Origin: CAZUNO01 sp964621445 [NCBI: Candidatus Hadarchaeota archaeon]
Lineage (GTDB): Archaea > CAYQAE01 > CAYVLA01
Assembly: GCA_964621445.1 (NCBI GenBank)
Contig: CAZUNO010000014.1
Coordinates: forward strand, 1 to 64,000
Reading direction: 5' to 3'
Length of the DNA: 64,000 nucleotides
Shown: in pieces, positions 1 to 8,287 of the stretch
Position numbering within the stretch: position 1 is the first letter of the stretch
How the letters are laid out: each line of letters starts with the position of its first letter
Position numbers and translations under genes: made by a program
The notes under the pieces: generated by a model
What the model was told of the DNA's origin: nothing
Seen by the model: only the letters and a program-made list of their open reading frames with translations
The model's database searches: none

Positions 1-277
1 CGTTGAGGATTATGACGTCGAAGTCCTTCATCTCCTCGTATGTTCGCGGGAAGTATATGCGGATAAACCTCATCACCTCGCTGGGGTCCTCACCCTTAGC
101 CACTAGGTTTGCCTCTCGGCAGGGGACTCCCACGTAGTCGATCATGGGGTCGGCGTTAAACATGGATCCAATGGAAGAAACGCCTTCGGCACTTGTTAGG
201 AGAAGGATATTGATGCGTTCCGCGTGGCCAATTGGTAATGAGAACAGGATTAGCAGGATTAGAATTCGGCGAAGCAT
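1..277 (-). CDS. Exported anchored GATase-like family protein, N-terminal part (runs off the window)
   Basis: This is the first 92 codons of a member of the paralogous family described at 13412-14638. It starts with ATG at 277 and leaves the window at base 1. Seen: a basic N-terminus (MLRR), a hydrophobic signal segment to about residue 18, then ERINILLL, which matches ERINMLLIG at the same place in the 13412 protein. Further on, RFIRIYFPRTYEEMKDFDVIILN aligns with that protein's RFIKIYFPRNREQAWDYDFFMFIN. A TATA-like box at 300-307 lies about 26 bases upstream of the ATG, so the transcript is probably leaderless. Function is not known. The fold is inferred to be class-I-glutamine-amidotransferase/ThuA-like. 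Confidence 0.75.
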   Translation of the reverse strand, partial: MLRRILILLILFSLPIGHAERINILLLTSAEGVSSIGSMFNADPMIDYVGVPCREANLVAKGEDPSEVMRFIRIYFPRTYEEMKDFDVIILN

Positions 278-299
278 ACCAAGAGTTGGACTTGATTAC

Positions 300-307
300 T
301 CTTAATT
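300..307 (-). promoter_or_regulatory. TATA-like box for the gene at 1-277
   Basis: AAAATTAA on the minus strand, centred about 26 bases before the ATG at 277. It is divergent from the NHL-gene promoter at 351-357. Confidence 0.5.
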
Positions 308-350
308 TTTTCCCAGCTGAGTCAAAGCTGATTTTTGTTTGGTGTTTGCA

Positions 351-378
351 TTTATAAGGGCGCGATTTGTCTCGCGCC
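351..378 (+). promoter_or_regulatory. TATA box and inverted repeat upstream of the NHL gene
   Basis: TTTATAA at 351-357 is 26-28 bases before the ATG at 382. Between them is a perfect 7-bp inverted repeat, GGCGCGA (359-365) and TCGCGCC (372-378), with a 6-base spacer. It covers the expected initiation region, where a bound repressor would block transcription. It could also be a hairpin in DNA or in any longer transcript. Confidence 0.5.
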
Positions 379-381
379 ATA

Positions 382-1530
382 ATGCAGTCGATTAAATCAA
401 GCATTCGGCCAAGTTTCATTCGACTCAAACCCAATTCAGAACAGAAATTCTCAGTCGAACCTGATCATGGACCCGTTTCCTGGTCGGTAGATGGCATTAA
501 GGGCGGTAATGAGGAGGTTGGGGTCATAGACCCCAATGGACTATACACCCCTCCCCAAAAGACACCGAGCGCCGAACATGTAATATGCGCTGAGATAGAT
601 GACACCGAAACCAAAAGGCTATGGGCAACCGTGATTTTGGGAGACACTAATACACTATATGAATGCGTTGATTACTGGAATAGGAAGGGAAAAGGAAATG
701 AGGAATTAAAGGGAGTTCATGGCATCGCCATCGAGTCATCCGGGGACCTGTTAATCACCGATCCCTCTGCTGCCCGAGTCCTACGTTTCTCAATCTCGGG
801 GGAGTATTTGGGGGAGATCGGTAACGGGAAGGGCAGTGAGCCCGGCAGTTTTAAGGGACCACGTGATGTGGAGGTTCATCCATCGGGGGATATCTACGTT
901 ATAGATGGGGACAAGTGCCAGATTCAGGTCTTCACTGCCCATGGAGAATTCTTGAGGTATTGGGGCCACGAGGGAAGCGATGAGGGAGGCATGGCAAGAC
1001 CGCATGCGATGGCCATTTCAGAGGATGGAGTGATACACGTGGCGGATGTTGATAATAACAGGGTCGATGTTTTCGATGAAACCGGCTCCCTGATCGAATG
1101 CTGGGGAGGCAAGGGCACCGCCCCCGGCGAGTTCATTGCCCCTCACGGAATAGAGATCGATCCCAACGGGGATGTCTTCGTGGCGGAGTGCAAGGGAAGG
1201 TGCCAGAAACTCAGTTCCGATGGGGACCCGATTATCCAGTTTGCAAATCCCGTTGAGGACGGTAAATCGGCTCATGGGTACTATAGATATCACGATATGG
1301 CTTCCGATAATCTGGGCAATGTATATCTCATGTCTAGGGATCGGAGGGAGAAAGGCAGGAAGAGCATCGACAAGTACAACAATAACGGTGACCTGATTAC
1401 CAGGTTTAGGCAATACGGGCCAAATGATGGTAAGAATGGAAACCCCTGCGCTGCCGTCTCCGAGGACGGTACCGTATATACGACTGAGAGCGGAAATGTG
1501 GCCGGGGTTGGCGTCTTCCGTCCTAAATGA
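382..1530 (+). CDS. NHL-repeat beta-propeller protein with N-terminal Ig-like segment
   Basis: A 382-residue protein. The N-terminal ~90 residues look like a bacterial Ig-like strand set (FSVEPDHGPVSWSVDG, then GVIDPNGLYTPP). From about residue 105 there are repeated NHL-type blades such as GIAIESSGDLLITDPSAARV, DVEVHPSGDIYVIDG and GIEIDPNGDVFVAE. Such propellers usually act in binding, and a few are lyases or hydrolases. No catalytic site is evident. There is no signal peptide. A TTG at 367 would give a longer form, but ATG 382 sits at leaderless distance from the TATA box. It is divergent from the anchored protein at 1-277, and the aldo/keto reductase follows about 100 bases downstream with its own promoter. 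Confidence 0.85.
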   Translation: MQSIKSSIRPSFIRLKPNSEQKFSVEPDHGPVSWSVDGIKGGNEEVGVIDPNGLYTPPQKTPSAEHVICAEIDDTETKRLWATVILGDTNTLYECVDYWNRKGKGNEELKGVHGIAIESSGDLLITDPSAARVLRFSISGEYLGEIGNGKGSEPGSFKGPRDVEVHPSGDIYVIDGDKCQIQVFTAHGEFLRYWGHEGSDEGGMARPHAMAISEDGVIHVADVDNNRVDVFDETGSLIECWGGKGTAPGEFIAPHGIEIDPNGDVFVAECKGRCQKLSSDGDPIIQFANPVEDGKSAHGYYRYHDMASDNLGNVYLMSRDRREKGRKSIDKYNNNGDLITRFRQYGPNDGKNGNPCAAVSEDGTVYTTESGNVAGVGVFRPK

Positions 1531-1600
1531 TCTAGAAATGAGACCTTGCGCCTATAAGGGGGAAAGGCGAAAAGCTATTGCTTCCAAGAGATGGGAGAAC

Positions 1601-1609
1601 ATTATTTTA
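1601..1609 (+). promoter_or_regulatory. TATA-like box for the aldo/keto reductase
   Basis: ATTATTTTA centred about 26 bases before ATG 1631. It supports that start over the longer open frame beginning at 1424, which overlaps the NHL gene. Confidence 0.5.
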
Positions 1610-1630
1610 GCTCCGGCATGGCCCACTTCC

Positions 1631-2722
1631 ATGGAGTATAGAAGACTCGGCCGAACGGGCCTTGATGTTTCGGTTATAGGGTTTGGAGGAATTAAGCTAC
1701 CTAAAATCAGTCAGGATCTGGCCACCAAGGTGATCAACCGGGAGCTGGATCTTGGAGTTAACTTCATCGACACCGCAAGGGATTACAGGGATAGCGAGAG
1801 AAAGATCGGAATTGCCACCAGGGGCAGAAGGGAGGAGTTCTACCTGGCTACCAAGACCACCGGGCGGACCTTTGAGGATGCCAAGGAGGACCTCAAAACC
1901 AGCCTTTCCGAGCTGGGGATGGAGAAGATCGATCTCTGGCAGCTTCACGGCATAATCGACCGGGATATGTGGGACAAGGTGATGGGGCCGGGGGGCGCGC
2001 TGGAGGCGGCCAAGTGGGCAAGGGACGAGGGTTACGTGGATCACATTGGGATCAGCGTGCACCGCGAACAGAGTGTCATGAAAGAGGCCATAGAGTGTGG
2101 GGAATTTGAGACCATAATGCTGGCATATTCACTCATTGACCAGGAAAACGTGGAGGACGAGATTCTACCCTTGGCAAGGGAAAATGACCTTGGGGTGATA
2201 ATCATGAAGGCACTATCAGGGGGAGCCATGGCCACACCCAGGGCCGAGGACGAGCCAAAACCGGAGTACGATCCCATCGTTAGAGGAAATCTGAGGTACG
2301 TACTGTCAAATCCAGCGGTAACCACCGTGATACCCGGAATCGAAAGGCTATCAGAGGTGGAGGAGGACTGCGCAGTGGGGGATAACATCGAGCCCCTGTC
2401 CGAGGAAGAGCGTAGGGACCTGCTGAACAAAATCGGCAAGCTGGGGCTGTCACTGAAGTACGATCAGACCTGCCTTGGTTGCGGTTACTGTATGCCCTGC
2501 CCAAACGGGATCAATATTCCCAAGGTGTTCAGGGCTCTTCGGGAGTACCAGGGTTATCCCGATAACCTCAGCTATGTCGGGCTGGAAACCTACCAATCAC
2601 TGGAAGTCACCCCTGAGGCCTGTACGGAATGCAAGCAGTGTATGGAGAAATGCCCCACGGGAATGGATATCCCGGTACGTCTGAAGAAGGCTAAACGGGT
2701 TCTTGAGGAGGCATTATCCTAA
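1631..2722 (+). CDS. Aldo/keto reductase with C-terminal 4Fe-4S ferredoxin domain
   Basis: A 363-residue member of the aldo/keto reductase family, in the subgroup carrying a C-terminal ferredoxin domain. The N-terminus MEYRRLGRTGLDVSVIGFGG is typical. The catalytic tetrad is visible as D and Y in NFIDTARDYRDSE, K in LATKTTG and H in LWQLHGI. NADPH-binding residues lie near VTTVIPGIE. The C-terminus carries two cysteine sets, CLGCGYCMPCPNGINIP and CTECKQCMEKCPTGMDIP, expected to hold two [4Fe-4S] clusters, so electrons may come from or go to ferredoxin. The substrate is unknown; the nearby carbohydrate genes suggest a sugar or sugar acid (inference). Confidence 0.9.
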   Translation: MEYRRLGRTGLDVSVIGFGGIKLPKISQDLATKVINRELDLGVNFIDTARDYRDSERKIGIATRGRREEFYLATKTTGRTFEDAKEDLKTSLSELGMEKIDLWQLHGIIDRDMWDKVMGPGGALEAAKWARDEGYVDHIGISVHREQSVMKEAIECGEFETIMLAYSLIDQENVEDEILPLARENDLGVIIMKALSGGAMATPRAEDEPKPEYDPIVRGNLRYVLSNPAVTTVIPGIERLSEVEEDCAVGDNIEPLSEEERRDLLNKIGKLGLSLKYDQTCLGCGYCMPCPNGINIPKVFRALREYQGYPDNLSYVGLETYQSLEVTPEACTECKQCMEKCPTGMDIPVRLKKAKRVLEEALS

Positions 2723-2740
2723 GCGGGAATAAAAGGGAGA

Positions 2741-2840
2741 AAATTCCCTGGCAATTTTAGGGAAACATGACCTTCTTATTTTACGTTTAGTTGAGTCTGG
2801 TTGCTTTTGCTTGTTTGTGGAGTTTTCTTTTTATCATTAG
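2741..2840 (+). terminator. T-rich intergenic stretch between convergent genes
   Basis: The 159-base gap between the aldo/keto reductase and the convergent flavodoxin gene contains repeated T runs on the plus strand (around 2774-2835) and a T run ending near 2880. Archaeal termination typically uses such T tracts. No stable hairpin was seen. Confidence 0.35.
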
Positions 2841-2881
2841 TGTCCACAGTAGGAACCCGCTTAACATACCGCTTATTTTTT

Positions 2882-3328
2882 TCAACTAGTGCAGGCCTCA
2901 GCCAGGGAGCGCCCAAGTTCAATAAGAGATTCCTTTGAGGATTCATCCGGTCTACCCCTCACCAGGACGGGTTCCGTCACCTGCTTGAACTTGAAGCTCC
3001 TGCAGATGGATTGAACGCTCTTGGCAGCGGGAGTCCCACCCCCTCCATGGGTGACAAATATCACGCAGGGCTTGTCAACGACCTGTCCCTTGGTGGGATA
3101 AAAGGTCCTATCGAAGAAGTCCTTCAAACCACCGGCCATATAGCTGAAATAGTCCGGTGTACCGATTCCAATGCCGTCACACTCCAGGAGGTCATCAGCC
3201 GTGGCCTCCAGGGCAGGTTTTGACAAAACCTCAACACCTTCAACGGTCCTTGCCCCCTCCGCCACAATCCCTGCTGCATGTTCGGTATTACCTGACTGGG
3301 AGTGAGAGACTATGATTATTTTGGGCAT
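2882..3328 (-). CDS. Flavodoxin/WrbA-like NAD(P)H:quinone oxidoreductase family protein
   Basis: A 148-residue flavodoxin-fold protein. The phosphate-binding loop for FMN is seen as SHSQSGNTEHAA near the N-terminus, followed by GIGTPDYFSYMAGGLKDFFDRTF and THGGGGTPA, which are characteristic of the NAD(P)H-dependent FMN reductase/WrbA group. It probably carries electrons or reduces quinones in the cytoplasm. ATG 3328 fits the family start. A TTG at 3358 overlaps the stop of fdhD as TTGA and would translationally couple the two genes, so the start is not certain. It shares an operon with fdhD. Confidence 0.85.
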   Translation of the reverse strand: MPKIIIVSHSQSGNTEHAAGIVAEGARTVEGVEVLSKPALEATADDLLECDGIGIGTPDYFSYMAGGLKDFFDRTFYPTKGQVVDKPCVIFVTHGGGGTPAAKSVQSICRSFKFKQVTEPVLVRGRPDESSKESLIELGRSLAEACTS

Positions 3329-3354
3329 ATCTCCAAGCTTTCCAGGACCGTATT

Positions 3355-4176
3355 TCAATATTTCGCATCCTCCGTGATTATACGATGGTCGTTACAATAG
3401 ACGTTTATTCGATTTTTCCTGGCGAAGGCTGCGAGAGTTAGTCCCAGTTCCCGCGAGAGCTGGATGGCCAAAGATGTCGTAGCTCCCCGTGATGCAAGTA
3501 TGGGAATCCCAACCTGATGGCACTTGGCCACCATCTCAGAGCTGGATCTACCAGTGGTTAAGGCGAAGCATGATTCTAGGTCGACCCCCCGAAGCATGGC
3601 TGCTCCGATCACCTTGTCAAGTGCGTTGTGCCTTCCTATATCGCTGCAGATTTTGACAACTGCAGCGGGGTCACCTGGATTGCCGGGTCTTCGGAATAGG
3701 CCACAGCTGTGAACCCCGCCGGTGAGATGATGGATTTTGGAGTCTATTACTTTTTTCAACGCCCTATGGATATCGCTCACCGGAATCGTGATGTTTGACC
3801 TAATTTTCCGTCTTTCCTCAACCATAATGCCCGATTGTCCGAAACAGGAACTGAATATGGTCTGATTGATTCCAGAGATATTCCTACTTTTCCTGCACTT
3901 AACGTCCACCCATCCAGAACCATCGCTGATCTCATCAATATCATCGGCATCCCGGATAACCCCATGACAGGCCAGATGCCCGATTATAAACTCCTCGATA
4001 TGGTCGGGACTAATGGTGACATCGATCCGGTGTTCCCCGTTTATCAGGATAGTTATGGCCTCTTCGGCAGGAACGATGTCCTCGAATTCCAGTCTATTGC
4101 TATCCTCTATCCTCAAACATTCGACGGCCTGGGTCATTTCACTCGTCTTTGCCTTGAGGTTTCTAGATGGGGGCAT
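3355..4176 (-). CDS. fdhD: FdhD-family sulfurtransferase for molybdenum/tungsten enzymes
   Basis: A 273-residue FdhD homologue, which normally passes sulfur from a cysteine desulfurase to the molybdenum or tungsten cofactor of formate dehydrogenase. Seen: ICSDIGRHNALDKVIG, TGRSSSEMVAKC and ASRGATTSLAIQLSRELGLTL, all diagnostic. The usual CxxC persulfide motif appears here as a single cysteine in SSCFGQSG, with the second position changed. In the E. coli protein the first cysteine is the more important one. ATG 4176 lies about 24 bases from a TATA-like box (4197-4203), so it is probably leaderless. No formate dehydrogenase or other molybdoenzyme is in the window. Confidence 0.88.
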   Translation of the reverse strand: MPPSRNLKAKTSEMTQAVECLRIEDSNRLEFEDIVPAEEAITILINGEHRIDVTISPDHIEEFIIGHLACHGVIRDADDIDEISDGSGWVDVKCRKSRNISGINQTIFSSCFGQSGIMVEERRKIRSNITIPVSDIHRALKKVIDSKIHHLTGGVHSCGLFRRPGNPGDPAAVVKICSDIGRHNALDKVIGAAMLRGVDLESCFALTTGRSSSEMVAKCHQVGIPILASRGATTSLAIQLSRELGLTLAAFARKNRINVYCNDHRIITEDAKY

Positions 4177-4368
4177 GATATCAATTCCTAGGATACATTA
4201 AAGGCGATCCCTAGATTATGGGGCCAACTTGAAAATTAATCATCCGGACTCTGTGAAGAATTACCTACAGTGGGAATAATCCCTCTTAGAGACCGGATTT
4301 TCGTTCCGCTGACCAAGGGAGGCCAAGCATTATTACACATCCGGGTTTGTCAGAACTTTCAGTAAGAG

Positions 4369-5559
4369 GTGCCAATTTTGACAGTTAATGAAAATGAGGC
4401 CGTATTTTCCCTCGGGATGTACGACCAGCCCCGGGATGCTGGGGAATGGTCACAGTGGAGGGAGTCGGGGATTAATCTACTACACTGCGGGAACGAGGAA
4501 GATCTTGACAAAACCCGCCGAGCGGGGATGATGGGATGGGTTTCAGTGCCCATAATATGCAGGAATTCTGATGACGAGGAGATCCTTGGGGAGAGGATTC
4601 GTTCCCTGAGGGACCACCCAGCCCTCGTGGCATGGGAGGCACAGGACGAGGCCATCTGGAACGCTTGTCGGCTCGAGAATGGAGTGGTGACCAATAGCAT
4701 ATGGGCCCAGCCTCCTGAAATCAGGAAGGAGATACGTCGTCGTCTCGATGACCTGGTTGAAGGCCTCAGGAAGGGATCCTCCATGGTGCGTGAATTGGAT
4801 CCTGCCAGAAAGTTTTGGCTGAACGAGGCCGCCAAGAGCGATCAGGAGACCCTGGCAAGGTGCCTTCCGTATCTGGATATCGTAAGCTACGACTACTACC
4901 CCCTTCCCGAACACCCGGAAAATGGAAGGCAGATGAAAATGCTGGGAGGCTTCACTGACAGGTTTAGGAGAACTGCTCTCTCAAAGGACCTGTGGGTCGT
5001 TGAGCAGGCCTTCTCCTGGCGAGACCTAAGCAAGGTCTCCTTCGACGGGAAGGACATGATCCACGAGTACAACTCGAATACCTGGCTCCCGGCGACCGAG
5101 GAGGATTCCGGGGCGCTTCCAGGCGTTGAGGAGTTTCGCTTCATGGCCTGGATTTCGATATGCCACGGAGCCAACGGCCTCCTCTGGTTTGGCTCCAGGT
5201 TCCTGGAAAATAGATCGGAAATGCTTGATGGCCTCATGACGGTGGTCCAAGAACTCCATGAGCTCCAGCCCTTCCTGGACGCCGGGAATATCAACACCGT
5301 GCAAGCAATTACCCATGAGAGGCGGTGCCCCTCGGTCTCGGGCATTTCCTCGGTTGCGAGACGAAACGGGGATGGGACACTACTGGCCCTGGTCAACGAG
5401 GACTACACCGGGCACGATGTGACGGTGACCGGAATGGATTGGGTTGAAGCAGCAGATCTCGTCCCCATGTTCGAACCAAGCGATGGGTTGAGGGACTCTG
5501 GGGATGGACTGGTCACCGCCATGGAGGGGCAGGAAGTTCGTTTATACCTGGCTCGATAG
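4369..5559 (+). CDS. TIM-barrel glycoside-hydrolase-like protein
   Basis: A 396-residue cytoplasmic protein with the look of a clan GH-A glycosidase. Near residues 85-90 is LVAWEAQDEA, at the position where these enzymes carry their acid/base carboxylate. DLWVVEQAFSW near residue 205 could supply the nucleophile. A small C-terminal beta domain follows (from about residue 320: TLLALVNEDYTGHDVTVTG). The family and substrate are not recognised. There is no signal peptide. The GTG at 4369 is preceded closely by AGAGG; a TTG at 4378 is an alternative start. It stands alone between divergent fdhD and the MntA/HepT pair. Confidence 0.65.
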   Translation: MPILTVNENEAVFSLGMYDQPRDAGEWSQWRESGINLLHCGNEEDLDKTRRAGMMGWVSVPIICRNSDDEEILGERIRSLRDHPALVAWEAQDEAIWNACRLENGVVTNSIWAQPPEIRKEIRRRLDDLVEGLRKGSSMVRELDPARKFWLNEAAKSDQETLARCLPYLDIVSYDYYPLPEHPENGRQMKMLGGFTDRFRRTALSKDLWVVEQAFSWRDLSKVSFDGKDMIHEYNSNTWLPATEEDSGALPGVEEFRFMAWISICHGANGLLWFGSRFLENRSEMLDGLMTVVQELHELQPFLDAGNINTVQAITHERRCPSVSGISSVARRNGDGTLLALVNEDYTGHDVTVTGMDWVEAADLVPMFEPSDGLRDSGDGLVTAMEGQEVRLYLAR

Positions 5560-5642
5560 GCCGGTAGTCCTGATGGAGATCGGTCACAGGACGGTGGCTT
5601 TCCATTCCTTCTCTCGTTTGCACTTAAAACTCAAGGCGAAGC

Positions 5643-5651
5643 ACGTATTAA
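5643..5651 (+). promoter_or_regulatory. TATA-like box for the mntA/hepT pair
   Basis: CGTATTAAT centred about 27-30 bases before GTG 5675 and ATG 5678. Confidence 0.4.
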
Positions 5652-5677
5652 TCAACAAATGGCCCTAGAAATACGTG

Positions 5678-6085
5678 ATGGATCTCAAGGAGCAGATTAG
5701 CCAAGTTCTCGAGGCAAAAAAGGAGATCGTACTAGCGTACATCTACGGGTCATCCGTGAAGGGGGGTTCCAGGAGCGATAGTGACCTGGATATAGGCATC
5801 CTTTTAGAGAAGGGCTTCGACCCGGGCCCCCTCTACTCAGTTCGTGTTGCCAGGAAGATCGAGATGGAAACTCATGTTGATCGTGAGCTGGACGTGAGGA
5901 TACTCAACGGTATGCCCCCGAGGTTTCTGCGCCAAGTAATCGACGGGGAGCTGATATTTTCAAGGGATGAATCCAAGAGGGTGGAATTCGAGATGCAGGT
6001 AGTTGACTCCTATCTCGATTTCAAGCCATTCTATGAACAGTATGATCAGAAGCGAAGGGAGAGATTGCTAAGTGAATCTCGATAG
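5678..6085 (+). CDS. mntA: MntA-type minimal nucleotidyltransferase (antitoxin)
   Basis: A 135-residue minimal nucleotidyltransferase. The defining motif is present as GSSVKGGSRSDSDLD (GSx10DxD), with a third carboxylate in ELDVRI. In MntA-HepT toxin-antitoxin modules the MntA protein neutralises HepT by attaching AMP to the tyrosine of the HepT RX4HxY motif. The next gene overlaps by 14 bases and encodes a HepT-like protein. The GTG at 5675 adds one residue to the ATG start chosen here. The partner has lost the target motif, so the antitoxin may have no substrate in this locus. Confidence 0.88.
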   Translation: MDLKEQISQVLEAKKEIVLAYIYGSSVKGGSRSDSDLDIGILLEKGFDPGPLYSVRVARKIEMETHVDRELDVRILNGMPPRFLRQVIDGELIFSRDESKRVEFEMQVVDSYLDFKPFYEQYDQKRRERLLSESR

Positions 6086-6362
6086 AGCTGTCTTAGAGGG
6101 GAGATTCGATATCATTGATCGCAATCTCAAATTCCTGAAGCAGATTCAATCCCTCAGGGAGAAGAATTTTTTGGCCAGCTACAGAGATATACAGGCTGCC
6201 AAGCACTCTCTCCTTGAGATCATCGAGGCCTGCATTGACTTGGCAAACTACATAATCTCGGCTAAAGGATTCAATAGGGCAGAATCCTATAATCTGAATG
6301 ATGTTTACAAATTCGAAGAGCAGATCCAAGAACTAATACAAAGAGAACTCAATTCACGGTGA
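6072..6362 (+). CDS. hepT: HepT-like HEPN protein lacking the RX4HxY segment
   Basis: A 96-residue protein; HepT proteins are normally about 130-145 residues. The N-terminal half fits the HEPN helices (AAKHSLLEIIEACIDLANYIISAKG, then AESYN). In intact HepT a helix follows, then the RNxLVHxY RNase motif, then a final helix. Here AESYN runs directly into LNDVYKFEEQIQELIQREL, which resembles the last helix. About 40 residues carrying the catalytic Arg, His and Tyr are therefore missing while the frame is kept. The protein is predicted to be an inactive toxin. It starts at GTG 6072 inside the end of mntA. Confidence 0.75.
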   Translation: MNLDRAVLEGRFDIIDRNLKFLKQIQSLREKNFLASYRDIQAAKHSLLEIIEACIDLANYIISAKGFNRAESYNLNDVYKFEEQIQELIQRELNSR

Positions 6363-6491
6363 TCCGCTCCGTTTCTGATATTGCTAATAAATCCGTCAAG
6401 TCTTGAGTTATTGGAGCGACCTATTGTAGGCCAAGAGACGTTATCTAAAGGTGATGCTTCCATCGTCTTTATTCCGTAGCAAACTGAATCG

Positions 6492-7259
6492 TCACACTGT
6501 TAATGATTTCAGGTACTCCTTGCCCCCTTTTTCCAGCAAATTCAGGTCACCCTGGGCCAGTATGAACCTGAAGCCCCTTTCGATCAGACCATTGACCTTT
6601 TCCGCGTCCCCCGCTCCAGCTATTCCCGGAGCCACCCCTGCATCGTTGCAGGCATCGATCACCCGGTCCATGGCCGCGATCACCTTGGGATGGGTGAAGG
6701 CATCGGTAACCTTGAGGCCCATTGAAAGGGAGAGGTCAGCAGGGCCGATCCAGGTGGCGTCCACGCCCTCAACGGAAACTATATCCTCCACCGCGTCCAC
6801 GGCCTCTTTCCTCTCGATCTGGATGGCAACCATGATCTCCTCGTTCGCTATCTCGATATAGTCCTCGGTGGGCATCCCCCAAGCCCTGGCGGCCCGGCCA
6901 GGTCCGCACCCCCTCAGTCCCAGAGGAGGATACCTGGCATAGGTGACCGCGTCCCGGGCCATCTCCCTTGTGGTCACCCAGGGAACTATGATCCCGAAGG
7001 CCCCGGTGTCCAGTGCTCTCTTTATTGCATTTCTGTCGTCCCACACAACCCTGATTATGGTGCTGGCCCTGGAAGGGCTGCTCCTCATTATCATCTCGTT
7101 AACGGTCTCAATATTACGAGGACCGTGTTCCAGGTCATACAGAACCCAGTCGAAACCGGAATTCGATACCGCCTTAATTGCATCCGGGTTCATGACCGTT
7201 AGGTTGCATCCTATGGCCGCCTTGCCTGATTCAAGCTTTCTTTTTGCCAAGTTCTCCAT
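6492..7259 (-). CDS. HpcH/HpaI-family aldolase (class II pyruvate aldolase)
   Basis: A 255-residue protein of the HpcH/HpaI aldolase/citrate lyase family, a TIM barrel that cleaves 2-keto-3-deoxy acids to pyruvate (or forms them) using a divalent metal. Seen: DWVLYDLEHGPRN (metal/substrate region near residue 40), IIRVVWDD, GAFGIIVPWVTT, RGCGPGRAARAWG, and WIGPADLSLSMGL carrying the acidic ligand. Enzymes of this type often complete sugar-acid breakdown, so it may act downstream of the enolase-superfamily protein at 10836 (inference). ATG 7259 is preferred; GTG 7268 is an alternative. Confidence 0.9.
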   Translation of the reverse strand: MENLAKRKLESGKAAIGCNLTVMNPDAIKAVSNSGFDWVLYDLEHGPRNIETVNEMIMRSSPSRASTIIRVVWDDRNAIKRALDTGAFGIIVPWVTTREMARDAVTYARYPPLGLRGCGPGRAARAWGMPTEDYIEIANEEIMVAIQIERKEAVDAVEDIVSVEGVDATWIGPADLSLSMGLKVTDAFTHPKVIAAMDRVIDACNDAGVAPGIAGAGDAEKVNGLIERGFRFILAQGDLNLLEKGGKEYLKSLTV

Positions 7260-7463
7260 GGTATCCACGTCTCAATGTGCGATGCCAATAATTCCCAGAG
7301 GAATCTGGATATAGACCTCCAAGAGGTCGAGATTAGATAAAGTTAACATGATTGGAAGACTGTTGATGAAAAGGAGGCAGGCACCTATAGGAATATACAC
7401 ACAGTCATGGAGTTGAATCATACAACTTGAGAAATTAAAACCCATTCTTCCTTGGCCCAAATC

Positions 7464-8108
7464 CTATTTTCCCTTCCTATGGAGGACCTTTGCTAGTCGA
7501 TTGGGGTAGTTAGTTATTATTCCGTCCAGACCCAGGTCGATCAGCCTTGACATCTCGGATTCATAGTCAATATCGCCGTGAATGAGGAATAGGCCCTGCT
7601 CGTGTAGTTGATCTAGGTTCTCCTTGGTGAGCGGTTCGATACCGACTCTGAATTTCCCGGGGTATGTGCAGGATATGGATGGGTCGAGGTCGTGGACCCT
7701 TCCGATTGCTGACTGGAGGCCGAAGAAAACGATCATGTCCTGGGCATTTTTCTGGCGAACGATGGAGAGAAGCTGCTCCTCGATACCCCCCACCTTTATC
7801 TCGGCAAAGATCGTTCCCCTCCACGTTTGGGCAAGGTCTATCACTTCCTGGAATGTCGGCACCCGTTCTCCATGTCCAGCATCAAGAGATCCAATGGTTT
7901 TGAGGGTGAGGTTTTCGACCTTTCCCTCCCCACTGGTGGTTCTATCCACCGTACGATCATGCATAACCACTATGTGGCCATCGACGGTCATCCTCAGATC
8001 GAGTTCGATGGCGTTGGCTCCGTCCTGAAATGCCTGGCGAAAAGCCAGGATAGTGTTCTCGGGTTGGTAACCGTTTGCGCCGCGGTGAGCTATCAGGAAT
8101 CTTAACAA
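7464..8108 (-). CDS. Glycerophosphodiester phosphodiesterase
   Basis: A 214-residue GDPD-family protein, which hydrolyses glycerophosphodiesters to glycerol 3-phosphate and an alcohol. The catalytic and metal motifs are seen at the N-terminus: IAHRGANGYQPENT, AIELDLRMTVDGHIVVMHD and IFAEIK. Length is near the short GDPD type (about 220-250). There is no signal peptide, so it is cytoplasmic. The start is TTG 8108, overlapping the end of a small upstream frame. In an archaeon it could work on ether-lipid head groups or on glycerophosphodiesters scavenged from outside. Confidence 0.9.
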   Translation of the reverse strand: MLRFLIAHRGANGYQPENTILAFRQAFQDGANAIELDLRMTVDGHIVVMHDRTVDRTTSGEGKVENLTLKTIGSLDAGHGERVPTFQEVIDLAQTWRGTIFAEIKVGGIEEQLLSIVRQKNAQDMIVFFGLQSAIGRVHDLDPSISCTYPGKFRVGIEPLTKENLDQLHEQGLFLIHGDIDYESEMSRLIDLGLDGIITNYPNRLAKVLHRKGK

Positions 8109-8287
8109 TGCGGACCACCGCTCCGGATGTACTTTCCCACCATGTTGGTTTGGGAGCTCTCTGGTTGGTTGAAACGGCTATAGTCTCTAATATCACAGTG
8201 CAAGTGTTTTGCCTTCCTGGCTATTGCATCTAGAAAACAGTGATACAGGTTATTACCCTCCAAAGATTTCGAGTCCATGTTTATCAA
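8102..8287 (-). CDS. Possible small His/Cys-containing protein
   Basis: A 61-codon frame ending 7 bases inside the GDPD start, as would occur in a coupled operon. The sequence has several Cys and His residues (NLYHCF, HLHCDI, GPHC), but no recognised family. A TATA-like GTTTAAC lies near 8317-8325. It may be a chance frame; the only support is the overlap and the possible promoter. The rest of 8109-8454 shows nothing else. Confidence 0.25.
   Translation of the reverse strand: MINMDSKSLEGNNLYHCFLDAIARKAKHLHCDIRDYSRFNQPESSQTNMVGKYIRSGGPHC

Noticed and set aside
1424-1630. Upstream extension of the aldo/keto reductase
   Set aside because: It overlaps the NHL gene, lies before the TATA box at 1601-1609 and is not family-like.
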